Shown: positions 27,357 through 36,501, counted from the first letter of the stretch. The stretch: DNA of 42,563 nt from Saccharopolyspora rectivirgula DSM 43747 (GCF_000497205.1 NZ_AYJW01000033.1:1-42563); one strand, 5' to 3'. The notes: generated by a model from the sequence alone, not told the origin. Program-made: numbers and translations.

Positions 27357-27394
27357 CGTGCTCGGCAGCGCTGGGGCAGCGGTTCCCGAGCACG
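27357..27394. terminator. Terminator hairpin after the DUF4383 gene
   Basis: CGTGCTCGG (27357-27365) and CCGAGCACG (27386-27394) form a perfect 9-bp stem around 20 bases, 14 bases past the stop codon. A smaller inverted pair ATGAGAT/ATCTCAT (27419-27442) follows and may belong to the next gene's promoter. Confidence 0.6.
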
Positions 27395-27486
27395 CCGATG
27401 GCCCGAACATCCACTGGCATGAGATGCTGGCTTCGATCTCATCGCCTGCGGCGGGTTGCTGAACACTGCGGTGGACGGAGGACGCG

Positions 27487-28626
27487 GTGCGCAAACTGGG
27501 AGTTGCGCTGATCGGACATGCGTTCATGGGGCAAGTCCACTCCCAGGCGTGGCGCACCGCAGCACGCGTCTTCGACCTCCCGGTCGAGCCGGACCTGCTA
27601 CTGCTGTGCGGGCGCAACCGGGAGTCGGTGCAGCGCGCCAACCGCAAGCTCGGCTGGCGCGAGACCACTGATGACTGGAGGGAAGTCCTGACCAGGGAAG
27701 ACATCCAGGTGGTCGACATTTGCACCCCGGGGGACACCCACGCCGAGATCGCTATCGAAGCGCTGCGGGCGGGCAAGCACGTGCTGTGCGAGAAGCCGAT
27801 GGCGAATTCGGTGGCCGAAGCCGAACGGATGGCCGAGGCGGCGCAGCAGGCCCGGCAGCACGGGATCCAATCCATGATCGGCTTCAACTACCGGAGGACA
27901 CCGGCTCTCGCCCTGGCCCGATCGCTGCTGGCACAAGGGCGCCTGGGAACCGTTCGGCAGGTGCGCGCCGCCTACCTGCAGGATTGGCTGGCGCCAGCCG
28001 ATGCTCCGCTCACCTGGCGACTGCAGGCTTCGCGCGCCGGTTCGGGAGCCATCGGCGATCTTGGAGCCCACCTGGTCGACTTGACCCAATACCTGCTGGG
28101 TGCCCAGATCACCGAAGTGTCCGGGATGCTGCACACGTTCGTCTCCGAACGTCCGCTGCCGGACGACCCCGGCGCCACCGGGCAGGTGACGGTGGACGAC
28201 ATGGCCGCCTTCACCGCTCGGTTCGACACCGGTGCCGTCGGCGTATTCGAAGCCACCCGGTACGCCACCGGGCGGAAGAACGGGCTGCGCGTCGAGGTGA
28301 ACGGCAGCCGAGGCAGCCTCGGGTTCGACTTCGAATCCATGAACGAGCTGCAGTTCTACGACGCTGCCGAGGACACCGGCACTGCTGGTTTCCGACGCAT
28401 CCTCGTCACCGAACCGCAGCACCCGTACCTCCAGGCCTGGTATCCGCCCGGCCACGTGCTCGGCTACGAGCACACCTTCGTGCACCAGGTGCGCGACTTC
28501 GTCCTCGCGGTCTGCGGGGAAGCGGAACCGAACCCGGACTTCTCCTCGGGACTGCAGGTGCAGCGGGTGCTGGCCGCCGTGCAGCACAGCGCGCACCAGT
28601 ACAGCAGGTGGCTGCCGATCGACTAG
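27487..28626 (+). CDS. Gfo/Idh/MocA family NAD(P)-dependent oxidoreductase
   Basis: A 379-residue sugar or inositol dehydrogenase-like protein. The N-terminal Rossmann fold begins GVALIGHAFMGQVHSQAW, and the signature CEKPMANSVAEAERM near residue 100 carries the conserved Lys. The C-terminal alpha/beta domain includes IGDLGAHLVDLTQYLLG with the catalytic-region His. It resembles members acting on inositol or amino-sugar-type substrates. The substrate cannot be assigned. The GTG at 27487 is preceded by CGGAGGACGCG. It is followed 56 bases later by the YciO-like gene on the same strand. Confidence 0.92.
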   Translation: MRKLGVALIGHAFMGQVHSQAWRTAARVFDLPVEPDLLLLCGRNRESVQRANRKLGWRETTDDWREVLTREDIQVVDICTPGDTHAEIAIEALRAGKHVLCEKPMANSVAEAERMAEAAQQARQHGIQSMIGFNYRRTPALALARSLLAQGRLGTVRQVRAAYLQDWLAPADAPLTWRLQASRAGSGAIGDLGAHLVDLTQYLLGAQITEVSGMLHTFVSERPLPDDPGATGQVTVDDMAAFTARFDTGAVGVFEATRYATGRKNGLRVEVNGSRGSLGFDFESMNELQFYDAAEDTGTAGFRRILVTEPQHPYLQAWYPPGHVLGYEHTFVHQVRDFVLAVCGEAEPNPDFSSGLQVQRVLAAVQHSAHQYSRWLPID

Positions 28627-28682
28627 TCCGGGCAGGGGTTTTCGCGGAGAACCGCTGGGGGAAGGCCGTAAGCTCCACTGGC

Positions 28683-29303
28683 ATGACGGCCTACTTCGAC
28701 GTTCACCCCAAGAACCCGCAGCCTCGCCTGGTGCGCAGAACAGCCGAGATCGTACGCGCTGATGGCCTGATCGCGTACCCGACCGATTCGGGGTACGCAC
28801 TGGGGTGCCAGCTCGGCAACAAGAGCGGGATGGACCGCATCCGGACCATCCGCAACCTGGATGAACGGCACCACTTCACCCTGTTGTGCCGGGACTTCGC
28901 CCAGCTCGGACAGTTCGTCCACGTCAGCAACGCGGTGTTCCGCGCGATCAAGAACGCCACCCCGGGCAGCTACACGTTCATCCTGCCCGCCACCAAAGAA
29001 GTCCCCCGCAGACTGCTCCATCCGAAGAAGAAGACCGTGGGGATCAGGATTCCCGAGCACCGCTTCGCCCAGGACTTGCTGGCCGAGCTGGGCGAGCCGC
29101 TGCTGTCCAGCACCCTGCTGCTTCCCGGTGAAGAGGACCCGATGACCGAGGGCTGGGAGGTCAACGAGCGCTTGGCCGGACGAGTGGACGCGGTGATCGA
29201 CTCCGGTGATTGCGGGACCGAGCCGACGACGGTCATCGACTTCTCCGGTGGGGAACCCGAGATCGTGCGCCGGGGAGCGGGCGACCCGGCACTGTTCGAG
29301 TGA
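28683..29303 (+). CDS. YciO/YrdC/Sua5-family protein
   Basis: A 206-residue single-domain protein of the YrdC/Sua5 fold, closest in layout to YciO. The N-terminal segment ADGLIAYPTDSGYALGCQL is the nucleotide-binding strand-loop. RNLDERHHFTLLCRDFAQL, then TPGSYTFILPATKEVPRRLLHPKKKTVGIR, follow in canonical order. Sua5/TsaC members make threonylcarbamoyl-AMP for the t6A modification of tRNA. YciO relatives have a debated and weaker version of that activity, so the role is uncertain. The ATG at 28683 lacks a strong ribosome binding site. It converges with the sigma factor gene only four bases away, with no visible terminator between. Confidence 0.88.
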   Translation: MTAYFDVHPKNPQPRLVRRTAEIVRADGLIAYPTDSGYALGCQLGNKSGMDRIRTIRNLDERHHFTLLCRDFAQLGQFVHVSNAVFRAIKNATPGSYTFILPATKEVPRRLLHPKKKTVGIRIPEHRFAQDLLAELGEPLLSSTLLLPGEEDPMTEGWEVNERLAGRVDAVIDSGDCGTEPTTVIDFSGGEPEIVRRGAGDPALFE

Positions 29304-29307
29304 TGCG

Positions 29308-30279
<972 letters not shown>

Positions 30280-30644
30280 GCGAACCTCCTTCGGTCTTGG
30301 CTCGCCGGTGGAGCAGCGTGCGCTAGTCAGGTGGGGGGTGCACGTCCAGACGTCCTCCTGGCGCCGCACCCCCGCGTTCCGGTCTCCGGGACTCCAACGC
30401 TGTGGTTTCGGCGGCCATTCCCATGCAGTGGGGATTCCCGGTGAGCAGCGTTGGAAATCCAGGTCCTTGGCCCTGGAGCAGGCCACGTGACCCGGAGGCG
30501 ACCGGCGTGCGGGCGAAGCGCCCCGGGATCGCCCGCGAGCCCGAAGCCTGCGGGCGGTCTTTCGCGCAGTGGAAGCGGAGTTCGTACGCCGAACTCGGGA
30601 GCCAGGCGTCGCGGCAGCCGGCGCGGAGCGCTGGCCGATCGCGC
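30280..30644. other. Region between sigB and the alcohol dehydrogenase, no gene seen
   Basis: 365 bases upstream of sigB, rich in inverted repeats and without a credible ORF. It must hold the sigB promoter and perhaps the terminator of the dehydrogenase gene reading the same way. I see no clear -10/-35 pair. Confidence 0.5.
30393..30455. repeat. Long inverted repeat in the sigB upstream region
   Basis: TCCAACGCTG (30393-30402) and CAGCGTTGGA (30446-30455) are perfect 10-base arms with 43 bases between, which themselves contain CATTCCC and GGGGATT-like pairings. TCCAGG/CCTGGA (about 30458-30477) follows. It may be a terminator of the upstream gene, a 5' leader structure of sigB or an operator pair. 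Confidence 0.55.
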
Positions 30645-31832
30645 TCAGCGACCGGTCTCGAGCAGCACCTTGATCGAACCGTCCGCTTTGCGCTGGAAGA
30701 TGTCGTACCCGTGCGGTGCCTCCTCCAACGGCAGGCGGTGGGTGGCCAGGTCGCGCACCCCGAGCGGATCGGACTCGTCCAGCACCAGCGGCATCAAGGG
30801 CTCGATCCAGCGGCGCACGTGGGCCTGCCCCATGGCCAACCGAACTCCCTTGTCGAACATCCGCAACATCGGAAGCGGGTCGACCGCGCCGGCGTAGACA
30901 CCGCTCAAGGAAATGGTCCCACCGCGCCGGACGGTGTCGACGCACTGGTAGAACACCGACAAGCGATCCAGACCAGCTTTGGACATCAGCGGTTCGGCGA
31001 TCGCGTCCGGCAGCAGGGTGACCATTTTCTGCGCCAGCTGAGCTCCGGGAGAACCGTGCGCCTCCATGCCGACCGCATCGATGACCGAGTCGGGGCCGCG
31101 CCCGTCGGTCAGATCCCGCACCACTTCCGGAACGTCTTGGTGCTGCTGCGCGTTGACGACTTCGATGCCGTGCCGGGACGCCATGTTCAACCGGTCCGCC
31201 ACCAGGTCGATGCCGATCACCCGAGCGCCGCGGTGCTTGGCGATGCGGGAGCACATCTGGCCGATGGGGCCGAGGCCGAACACGGCGACCGATCCGCCTT
31301 CGGGGATGTCCGCGTACTCCACCGCCTGCCACGACGTGGGCAACACGTCGGAGAGGTAGAGGAACTGCTCGTCCGGCGGGCCCTCGGGAACCTTGATCGG
31401 CCCGAACTGGGCTTGCGGAACGCGGAGCAGCTCGGCTTGCCCACCTGGAACGCTGCCGTAGAGCTTCGTGTAGCCGAACAGCGATGCGCCCATTCCGTGC
31501 TCCCGCACCTGGGTGGTCTCGCACTGGGCGTGCAGACCGCGCTGGCACATCCAGCAGTGCCCGCAGGCGATGTTGAACGGCACCACGACCCGGTCCCCGG
31601 GTTTGAGGTTCGTCACCGCTGACCCCGTCTCCTCCACCACGCCCATCGGTTCGTGGCCCAAGATGTCCCCCGGTTCCAGGAACGGCCCCAAGAGTTCGTA
31701 CAAGTGCAGGTCGGAGCCGCAGATCGCCGTGGTGGTCACTGAAACGATGGCATCGGTGTCCGCTTCCAGCTTCGGGTCGGGGACCTGCTCCACGCGCACA
31801 TCACGAGGCCCATGCCAGGTCAGCGCTTTCAC
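30645..31832 (-). CDS. Zinc-dependent alcohol dehydrogenase (formaldehyde dehydrogenase-like)
   Basis: A 395-residue medium-chain dehydrogenase. The catalytic-zinc site is formed by Cys in TAICGSDLHLY and His/Glu in GHEPMGVVEE. The structural zinc loop has four Cys in CGHCWMCQRGLHAQC. The Rossmann motif is GLGPIGQMC near residue 190. The layout, with a long insertion in the C-terminal half, resembles the formaldehyde-dismutase/glutathione-independent formaldehyde dehydrogenase group. The cofactor and aldehyde or alcohol substrate are not fixed by sequence. The chosen GTG 31832 has GGGAGGTAGAC before it, and upstream in-frame residues are not conserved. It diverges from two short-chain dehydrogenase genes. 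Confidence 0.9.
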   Translation of the reverse strand: MKALTWHGPRDVRVEQVPDPKLEADTDAIVSVTTTAICGSDLHLYELLGPFLEPGDILGHEPMGVVEETGSAVTNLKPGDRVVVPFNIACGHCWMCQRGLHAQCETTQVREHGMGASLFGYTKLYGSVPGGQAELLRVPQAQFGPIKVPEGPPDEQFLYLSDVLPTSWQAVEYADIPEGGSVAVFGLGPIGQMCSRIAKHRGARVIGIDLVADRLNMASRHGIEVVNAQQHQDVPEVVRDLTDGRGPDSVIDAVGMEAHGSPGAQLAQKMVTLLPDAIAEPLMSKAGLDRLSVFYQCVDTVRRGGTISLSGVYAGAVDPLPMLRMFDKGVRLAMGQAHVRRWIEPLMPLVLDESDPLGVRDLATHRLPLEEAPHGYDIFQRKADGSIKVLLETGR

Positions 31833-31923
31833 GTCTACCTCCCAGCGCCGGAGTACGGGTTTTCCCGGAGTTCCCCGGCAACCTGTTGCGCACACCTGCA
31901 CGCGCTGGTGGTGACCATGGCCT

Positions 31924-31947
31924 GTTTCTCCTGCGCGGGCCCGGGTA
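31924..31947 (+). promoter_or_regulatory. SigF/sigma-B-type promoter of the SDR pair
   Basis: GTTT (31924-31927), 15 bases, GGGTA (31943-31947), matching the consensus for SigF/sigma-B stress sigma factors. The predicted start is near 31954, 40 bases before the first dehydrogenase ATG. Confidence 0.7.
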
Positions 31948-31993
31948 GCCCATTGCTGCGGTAGCGAAGTCGAACCTCCGGAGGTGCACCGCA

Positions 31994-32860
31994 ATGGCCG
32001 GGACATCGGACCAGGCACCAGGGCAACAGCAAGAGCACCCGGGCACCACTCGACCGATGGAACCGCAACCGCGGGACGAGATGCGCGATTACACCGGGGC
32101 CAACCACTTGGCGGGCAAGAAGGCCCTCATCACAGGCGGGGATTCCGGCATAGGTCGCGCGGTCTCGGTCGCTTTCGCGAAGGAAGGTGCCGACGTCGCG
32201 ATCGCCTACCTCGACCCCAGCGAGGACCACGACGCCGACCACACCGCGGCGCTGGTCCGCGAGCAGGGACGCACCTGCTACTTGTTCCGCGGTGACCTGG
32301 CCGACGAGAACTACTGCAACCAATTGGTGGAAAAAGCTGCGGAGAGCTTGGGCGGCCTGGACATCGTGGTGAACCACGCCGGCACCCAGTTTTCCACAGA
32401 GGACTTCCGCGATATCAGCACCGAACAGTTCGACCGCACGTTCAAGGTCAACGTCTACTCGATGTTCTGGATCTGCCGCGCTGCTTTGCGCTACCTGCCG
32501 GACGGAGGAGCGATCATCAACACCGGTTCGGTCAACGGTTTGCGCGGCAACAAGACCTTGATGGACTACGCAGCCAGCAAAGGAGCGGTTCACGTGCTGA
32601 CCCAGTCGCTGGCCCAATCGCTGACTTCCCGAGGCATCCGGGTCAACTGCGTGGCTCCGGGACCGGTGTGGACCCCGCTGATCCCCTCGACGCTCCCGGA
32701 ACAGCGGGTGGAGGGGTTCGGTGGTCAAGTCCCCATGCAGCGCATGGCGCACCCGGACGAGATCGCTCCCTCCTACGTGTTCTTCGCCGCTGATCGGCTG
32801 TCCAGCTACTACACCGGGGAAGTGCTGGCTCCGGTGGGCGGGGAAACCCACCCTGGCTGA
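31994..32860 (+). CDS. Short-chain dehydrogenase/reductase with extended N terminus (YhdF/YghA-like)
   Basis: A 288-residue SDR oxidoreductase. Residues 1-40 are a Gln/Pro-rich extension typical of the bacterial YghA/YhdF stress-related SDR group. The cofactor motif is TGGDSGIGR at about 48-56, the NHAG motif lies near 128, and the catalytic Ser is in NTGSVNG with Tyr/Lys in DYAASKGA. VAPGPVWTPLIP is the usual C-terminal landmark. The substrate is unknown. GGAGG lies 11 bases before the ATG. It sits behind a stress-type promoter and 11 bases before a second SDR gene, so the two form an operon. Confidence 0.93.
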   Translation: MAGTSDQAPGQQQEHPGTTRPMEPQPRDEMRDYTGANHLAGKKALITGGDSGIGRAVSVAFAKEGADVAIAYLDPSEDHDADHTAALVREQGRTCYLFRGDLADENYCNQLVEKAAESLGGLDIVVNHAGTQFSTEDFRDISTEQFDRTFKVNVYSMFWICRAALRYLPDGGAIINTGSVNGLRGNKTLMDYAASKGAVHVLTQSLAQSLTSRGIRVNCVAPGPVWTPLIPSTLPEQRVEGFGGQVPMQRMAHPDEIAPSYVFFAADRLSSYYTGEVLAPVGGETHPG

Positions 32861-32871
32861 ACGGGGAAGAG

Positions 32872-33696
32872 ATGGCGGAGGAGGTCGCTGGAAGGCCGAG
32901 CGCTCCCACCGTGCGCACGGCCATCATCACCGGAGCGGATTCGGGGATGGGGCGCGCGATCGCCGTTGCGCTGGGCAAGAGCGGAGTGGACATCGGCATC
33001 ACTTACCGCACCGATGAAGAAGGTGCCCGGAACACGGTCAGCGCGGTGGTGGACGAAGGGCGCCGGTGCGTCCGTCGCCAGCACGATCTGCGCGACCTCC
33101 CGGACGCGGCCGATGCGGTCGACCACCTGGCTGATGAGCTGGGTGGAGTGGACATGCTGGTCAACAACGCCGGAACTGGGACCAGGCAGCTGGCCTCCGA
33201 AATGGAGTTCGACACGTGGCGCTCGGTGGTCGCCACCGACCTCGATGCGGCGTTCGCCTGCGCTCAACGAGCCGTGCGGAGGATGTTGGCAGCGGGCCGC
33301 GGTGGTCGCATCGTCAACATCACGAGCGTGCACGAACACGCTCCACGAGTGGGTGCTGCTCCTTACTGCGCTGCCAAAGCTGGGCTGGGCATGCTCACCA
33401 AGGTGCTCGCCTTGGAGCTGGCCGAGCACGGCATCACCGTGAACTCGGTGGCACCCGGTGAGATAGCCACTCCGATGACCGGGCAGGACAACCAGAGCCC
33501 GGGGCAGGAGCCCAGACCGGGAATCCCGCTCGGCCGACCCGGGCACGCCGACGAAGTCGCTGCGCTGGTGGCTTTTCTGGCCACTTCGGAAGCCGAGTAC
33601 ATCACCGGGGCGTCATTGGTGGTGGACGGTGGAATGCTGAACATGGGTCCGCAGGCGGGATCGCACCTGAGCAGCAACGCGTGGCGGCGTCCCTGA
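32872..33696 (+). CDS. Short-chain dehydrogenase/reductase (glucose 1-dehydrogenase-like)
   Basis: A 274-residue classical SDR. The cofactor site TGADSGMGR lies at about 20-28 and NNAGTGT near 99. The catalytic Ser is in NITSVHEH, with Tyr and Lys in PYCAAKAG. The C-terminal landmarks are NSVAPGEIATPM and GASLVVDGG. It resembles glucose 1-dehydrogenase and 3-oxoacyl-ACP reductase-type SDRs, but the substrate is not assignable. It is co-transcribed with the preceding SDR, with GGGGAAGAG before the ATG. It converges with the F420-type oxidoreductase gene 14 bases away. Confidence 0.92.
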   Translation: MAEEVAGRPSAPTVRTAIITGADSGMGRAIAVALGKSGVDIGITYRTDEEGARNTVSAVVDEGRRCVRRQHDLRDLPDAADAVDHLADELGGVDMLVNNAGTGTRQLASEMEFDTWRSVVATDLDAAFACAQRAVRRMLAAGRGGRIVNITSVHEHAPRVGAAPYCAAKAGLGMLTKVLALELAEHGITVNSVAPGEIATPMTGQDNQSPGQEPRPGIPLGRPGHADEVAALVAFLATSEAEYITGASLVVDGGMLNMGPQAGSHLSSNAWRRP

Positions 33697-33710
33697 GCGC
33701 GAGGGGAGCG

Positions 33711-34685
33711 TCAGGAAGCGGCGTCGCGCAGTGCCGGCAGCAACTCCTTGTTGGCGAAGTCGAAAAAACCTTCCGGGTCGTCGTCCACGGCCACCTGCAC
33801 CAGCGCTATGTCGGTGAAACCGGCCTTCCAGAACGGCTCGGCGGATGCCACGATGGCGTCCGCGTCCGGTCCGCACGGGATGTTCGCTGCCACGTCCTCG
33901 GTGCGCACGAACTGAGTGGCCGCTTCGAAGGAAGGAGGACCGGGAAGTTCGGCGTTCACCTTCCAGCCACCGGTGAACCAGCGGAACTGCTCCCGCGCCC
34001 GTTCGGCTGCTGCTCGCTCGTCCTTGCCCCAGGCCACCGCGATCTGCCCGAACTTCCGGGAATGGACGCCGGACGCTTCGTCCCACTGCCGGACCAGCTC
34101 AGGATTCGGTTCCACCGCGACCATCGCGTCGGACAGTCCGGCGAACCGCTGGACGGACTGGTTGCCGGAAACCGCGGTGGCGATGGGCACGCGCCGGCTC
34201 GGAAGGTCCCACAGCTTGGCCGAATCCACCCGGTAGTGCTTTCCCGCGTAGTTGGTGTAGCCGCCGTTGAACAGCTGGCTGATGATCTCCAGTGCTTCGG
34301 TCAGCATTTCGTGCCGGATGTTCACCGGAGGCCAACCGTTGCCCACGATGTGTTCGTTGAGGTTTTCCCCCGCGCCCAGGCCGAGGATGAACCTGTTGTC
34401 CGAAAGCAATCCCATCGTGGCGGCTTTCTGCGCGACAACGGCCGGGTGATAGCGGATTATCGGGGCGGTGACGAAGGTCATTAGTTCTACTTGGTCGGTG
34501 ACCTGGCTGACGGCCCCCAGCACGCTCCAGGCGTACGGGGAATGGCCTTGCACGGTGAGCCAGGGCGAGAAGTGGTCGCTGATCACTTCGAAATCGAATC
34601 CGGCCTGCTCTGCCGAAGTGGCGTGCGACACCAGGTTCTGCGGCGCCGATTGCTCGGTGAGCAGTGTGTACCCGAAGCGAACCAT
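33711..34685 (-). CDS. F420-type luciferase-like (LLM) oxidoreductase
   Basis: A 324-residue bacterial luciferase-like TIM-barrel protein, resembling the F420-dependent glucose-6-phosphate dehydrogenase-related group. Landmarks are GYTLLTEQSAPQ at the N terminus, EVISDHFSPW at about 33-42, the MTFVTAPIIRYHPAVVAQKAATM helix and the cofactor loop FILGLGAGENLNEHIVG at about 99-115. The substrate is unknown. Coenzyme F420 use is inferred from the family. The start ATG 34685 has GGGAGC before it. The expression context is uncertain because it faces away from the neighbouring small-protein genes. Confidence 0.9.
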   Translation of the reverse strand: MVRFGYTLLTEQSAPQNLVSHATSAEQAGFDFEVISDHFSPWLTVQGHSPYAWSVLGAVSQVTDQVELMTFVTAPIIRYHPAVVAQKAATMGLLSDNRFILGLGAGENLNEHIVGNGWPPVNIRHEMLTEALEIISQLFNGGYTNYAGKHYRVDSAKLWDLPSRRVPIATAVSGNQSVQRFAGLSDAMVAVEPNPELVRQWDEASGVHSRKFGQIAVAWGKDERAAAERAREQFRWFTGGWKVNAELPGPPSFEAATQFVRTEDVAANIPCGPDADAIVASAEPFWKAGFTDIALVQVAVDDDPEGFFDFANKELLPALRDAAS

Positions 34686-34727
34686 GCTCCCAGGCTGACA
34701 TGGCTCAGAACCGGTTGCCCGCCGTTC

Positions 34728-34877
34728 ATGTCGTGCTCGCGCCGGGGAACGGTGGATCAGTGGGGCGAGCGGTTTTCCGGCGGACCGGTGGTGGAGCGAA
34801 CCGACCGGGCGTTCCTGCTGCTCTATGACCTGCCGCTAACTGGTGAGCACCGTTTGCCCTCGTTCAGCGGCGGGTAA
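34728..34877 (+). CDS. Possible small ORF (49 codons), unrecognised
   Basis: A short frame of 49 codons (or 41 from GTG 34752, which has GGGGAACG before it). The last 35 residues (from WGERFSGG to LPSFSGG) read like real protein, but there is no known family. It overlaps the stress-type promoter at 34852-34876, whose -10 box lies at its stop codon. It may be chance or a remnant. Confidence 0.22.
   Translation: MSCSRRGTVDQWGERFSGGPVVERTDRAFLLLYDLPLTGEHRLPSFSGG
34852..34876 (+). promoter_or_regulatory. SigF/sigma-B-type promoter of the small-protein genes
   Basis: GTTT (34852-34855), 16 bases, GGGTA (34872-34876). The predicted transcript would start near 34883 with about 100 bases of leader, including the hairpin at 34944-34968, before the gene at 34985. 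Confidence 0.6.
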
Positions 34878-34943
34878 ATGAGGGCAGGCCGGAGCTGTGG
34901 GCACTGCAACACGGTTCCGGCGATTCACTGCAAGGACAGGGTT

Positions 34944-34968
34944 TGCCGCAGCAGCGGTCGCTGCGGCA
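34944..34968 (+). other. Leader hairpin before the 100-residue gene
   Basis: TGCCGCAGC (34944-34952) and GCTGCGGCA (34960-34968) form a perfect 9-bp stem with a 7-base loop, ending 17 bases before the ATG. It may be an attenuator or mRNA-stabilising element. Confidence 0.5.
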
Positions 34969-34984
34969 GCGCTAGGAGAGTGAG

Positions 34985-35287
34985 ATGGTCACCAGTGAAA
35001 AACCGGTCCGGCGCGGGCCTGTTGTGTTCATCGGCAACTCACAAGACCTGGACCGGGTGAGGACCTGGGTCGAGGGACTTGGACTGCTGTGCCTGGACGA
35101 ACCCGTGCCGGAGGCTGAACTGGTGGTGGCGGACGAGCTGATCCTGGACGGCATCTGCACACCCCGGGAAGGTGTTCTGCTGGCGACCGCCCGCGAATGG
35201 GGACTTTTGTGCCTGCCACCGACGGCGGCCCTGGGCTACTTTGGCGAGCTGGTTCACAGCCGGGCGAGGATGGACTCCACGCTCTGA
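34985..35287 (+). CDS. Small protein of 100 residues with a possible BRCT-like fold
   Basis: This gene has a good AGGAGAGTGAG and ATG 34985. I do not recognise the family. The order of segments resembles a BRCT domain: strand VVFIGN (13-18), helix DLDRVRTWVEGLGL (21-34), strand LCLDEP, strand AELVVADEL (44-52), helix REGVLLATAREWG (61-73) and strand LLCL. In BRCT domains this last helix/strand region includes a conserved Trp, and here Trp72 fits. That is a comparison by eye, not a search result. If right, it would be a stand-alone BRCT-like protein, perhaps a DNA-damage or protein-interaction module. It is followed by a 63-residue gene and sits behind a stress-type promoter. Confidence 0.7.
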   Translation: MVTSEKPVRRGPVVFIGNSQDLDRVRTWVEGLGLLCLDEPVPEAELVVADELILDGICTPREGVLLATAREWGLLCLPPTAALGYFGELVHSRARMDSTL

Positions 35288-35342
35288 CCTGGTTGTGCGC
35301 CTCGAAGGATTGCCGCTGTGGCGAACCTCGGGAGGAAAGAGC

Positions 35343-35534
35343 ATGACCCACGAACATCCGCGGCGAGAACACCGCACCACCGGGCTTCCTGGGCGAAGCG
35401 CGGAAGAGCGCTCCCGCGCTGTGCGATACCTGGCAGCCCACGCCGCCGGCCCGGCGGAGTTGAAGGAGTGGCTGGCGATGCTCGGACTGGACCCGGCGGA
35501 GGGGAACGTCGTCCAGCAGCCGAGCCAGACCTGA
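35343..35534 (+). CDS. Small protein of 63 residues, function unknown
   Basis: The ATG at 35343 follows GGGAGGAAAGAGC, a strong ribosome binding site. The product is charged and helical: a basic His/Arg-rich N terminus, then the pattern SAEERSRAVRYLAAHAAGPAELKEWLAMLGLDP, which looks like a small two-helix module. I do not assign a function. Codon bias fits the host. It lies 55 bases after the 100-residue gene and probably shares its transcript. Confidence 0.6.
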   Translation: MTHEHPRREHRTTGLPGRSAEERSRAVRYLAAHAAGPAELKEWLAMLGLDPAEGNVVQQPSQT

Positions 35535-36309
35535 GCGACTGCTGCGACTTCCGCAGTGCTCACCGCGCGACGGTGCGGTAGACCCGTCCGGTACGGCCAC
35601 TGCGCAGAGCGGCGGCTCGAGCCGCGCTTGCCCTCGGACCACCGAGCACTGCGTCGCGAGACGGACCGATGCGCTGGTCGAGACCAGCCCGTCAACAGGG
35701 GCGCCCGTCTCGGCCAGCGCTGGAGCCGGCGGAGCACGAGTTGCCGGTGCGGAGCTGAGCCGCCCCGCTGATCGAGCCTTCCACCAGATCCGGATTCGCG
35801 TCGCGCCTTCGCCGGCCCCAGCACGTGCCGGTCCAGAACGCGGCCGCGCAGCCCTGGCGCGCGCTCGTCCAACACCAGTCCGACGTCTTCGACGTGGCAC
35901 CGCGGCTCAACGGTTCGCGGTGCGTCCAACGCGGGCAGCGCGGAGTCCTTCCGCGCCGGAAGGGATCTCGTCGGGCCGGCGGTGAGCGGTGCGCCGGCGC
36001 CACCGACCGGCGCGGGAACCCGATCGCTTGACGTCGAACTCGGTCAGCACGTGCGACGCGGCGGCCAGCGGTTGGGGAGAGGCGTTGAAAAAGGTCGTTG
36101 CGGAAGCCCCGAGCGGTCCCGGAGGTTTCTCGGGCGCTGCTCGGAGCTCCGCGCCGCTTCCAGCCCGTGTCCGCGGTCAGCGAGCAGGTCGGCTGTGACC
36201 GACTCGTCGTGCTCGCGCCGCTCACCACCACGTCAGCGGCTTCACCGACCTCGGGTCCTGCTGCGAAGGGGAGTGCGGGCAGCGGCCAGGCGGTCCACCA
36301 CCAGGAGGC
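35535..36309. other. Large gap upstream of pup, possibly a decayed gene
   Basis: About 775 bases before the pup stop. No intact gene with start, ribosome binding site and family similarity is present. Three minus-strand frames each show locally good codon bias and protein-like sequence in successive blocks (see the pseudogene entry at 35560-36240). Confidence 0.4.
35560..36240 (-). pseudogene. Possible decayed gene with several frame changes
   Basis: Reading leftwards, blocks that look coding change frame. One at about 36110-36010 contains TTFFNASPQPLAAASHVLTEFDVKRS. One at about 35950-35800 contains DAPRTVEPRCHVEDVGLVLDERAPG. One at about 35800-35570 contains ALAETGAPVDGLVSTSASVRLATQ. Third-position GC is high in each block. 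No single frame runs through, and no product is recognised, so frameshift decay of one gene is a guess. Overlapping plus-strand frames are no better. Confidence 0.25.
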
Positions 36310-36501
36310 TCACTGCCCGCCTTTCTGGACGTAGGAGCGCACGAAGGACTCGGCGTTCTCCTCCAGCACGGCGTCGATGTCTTCCAGGGCGGATTCGGTG
36401 TCTTCGTCGAGCTTCTCCCGGCGGTCTTGGCCGGAAGTCCCCTGGGCAGGAGTTTCCTCATCGTTGTCGTCGGGGCGCCGGTCGATCTTGTCCTTGCGCA
36501 T
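36310..36501 (-). CDS. pup: Prokaryotic ubiquitin-like protein Pup, outside the proteasome cluster
   Basis: A 63-residue Pup. The C terminus SFVRSYVQKGGQ matches the signature that ends in Gly-Gly-Gln. Before it, QDRREKLDEDTESALEDIDAVLEENAE matches the two helices that bind the proteasomal ATPase Mpa/ARC. The N-terminal half is acidic and disordered (DDNDEETPAQG). As usual, the final Gln must be deamidated by Dop before the PafA ligase links it to substrate Lys residues. The ATG at 36501 follows AAGGAGAGCCG. No dop, prcA, prcB, pafA or mpa gene lies nearby, so this is either a second Pup or the only one relocated. A GTTT-N15-GGGTA promoter lies 42 bases upstream, suggesting stress induction. 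Confidence 0.93.
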   Translation of the reverse strand: MRKDKIDRRPDDNDEETPAQGTSGQDRREKLDEDTESALEDIDAVLEENAESFVRSYVQKGGQ

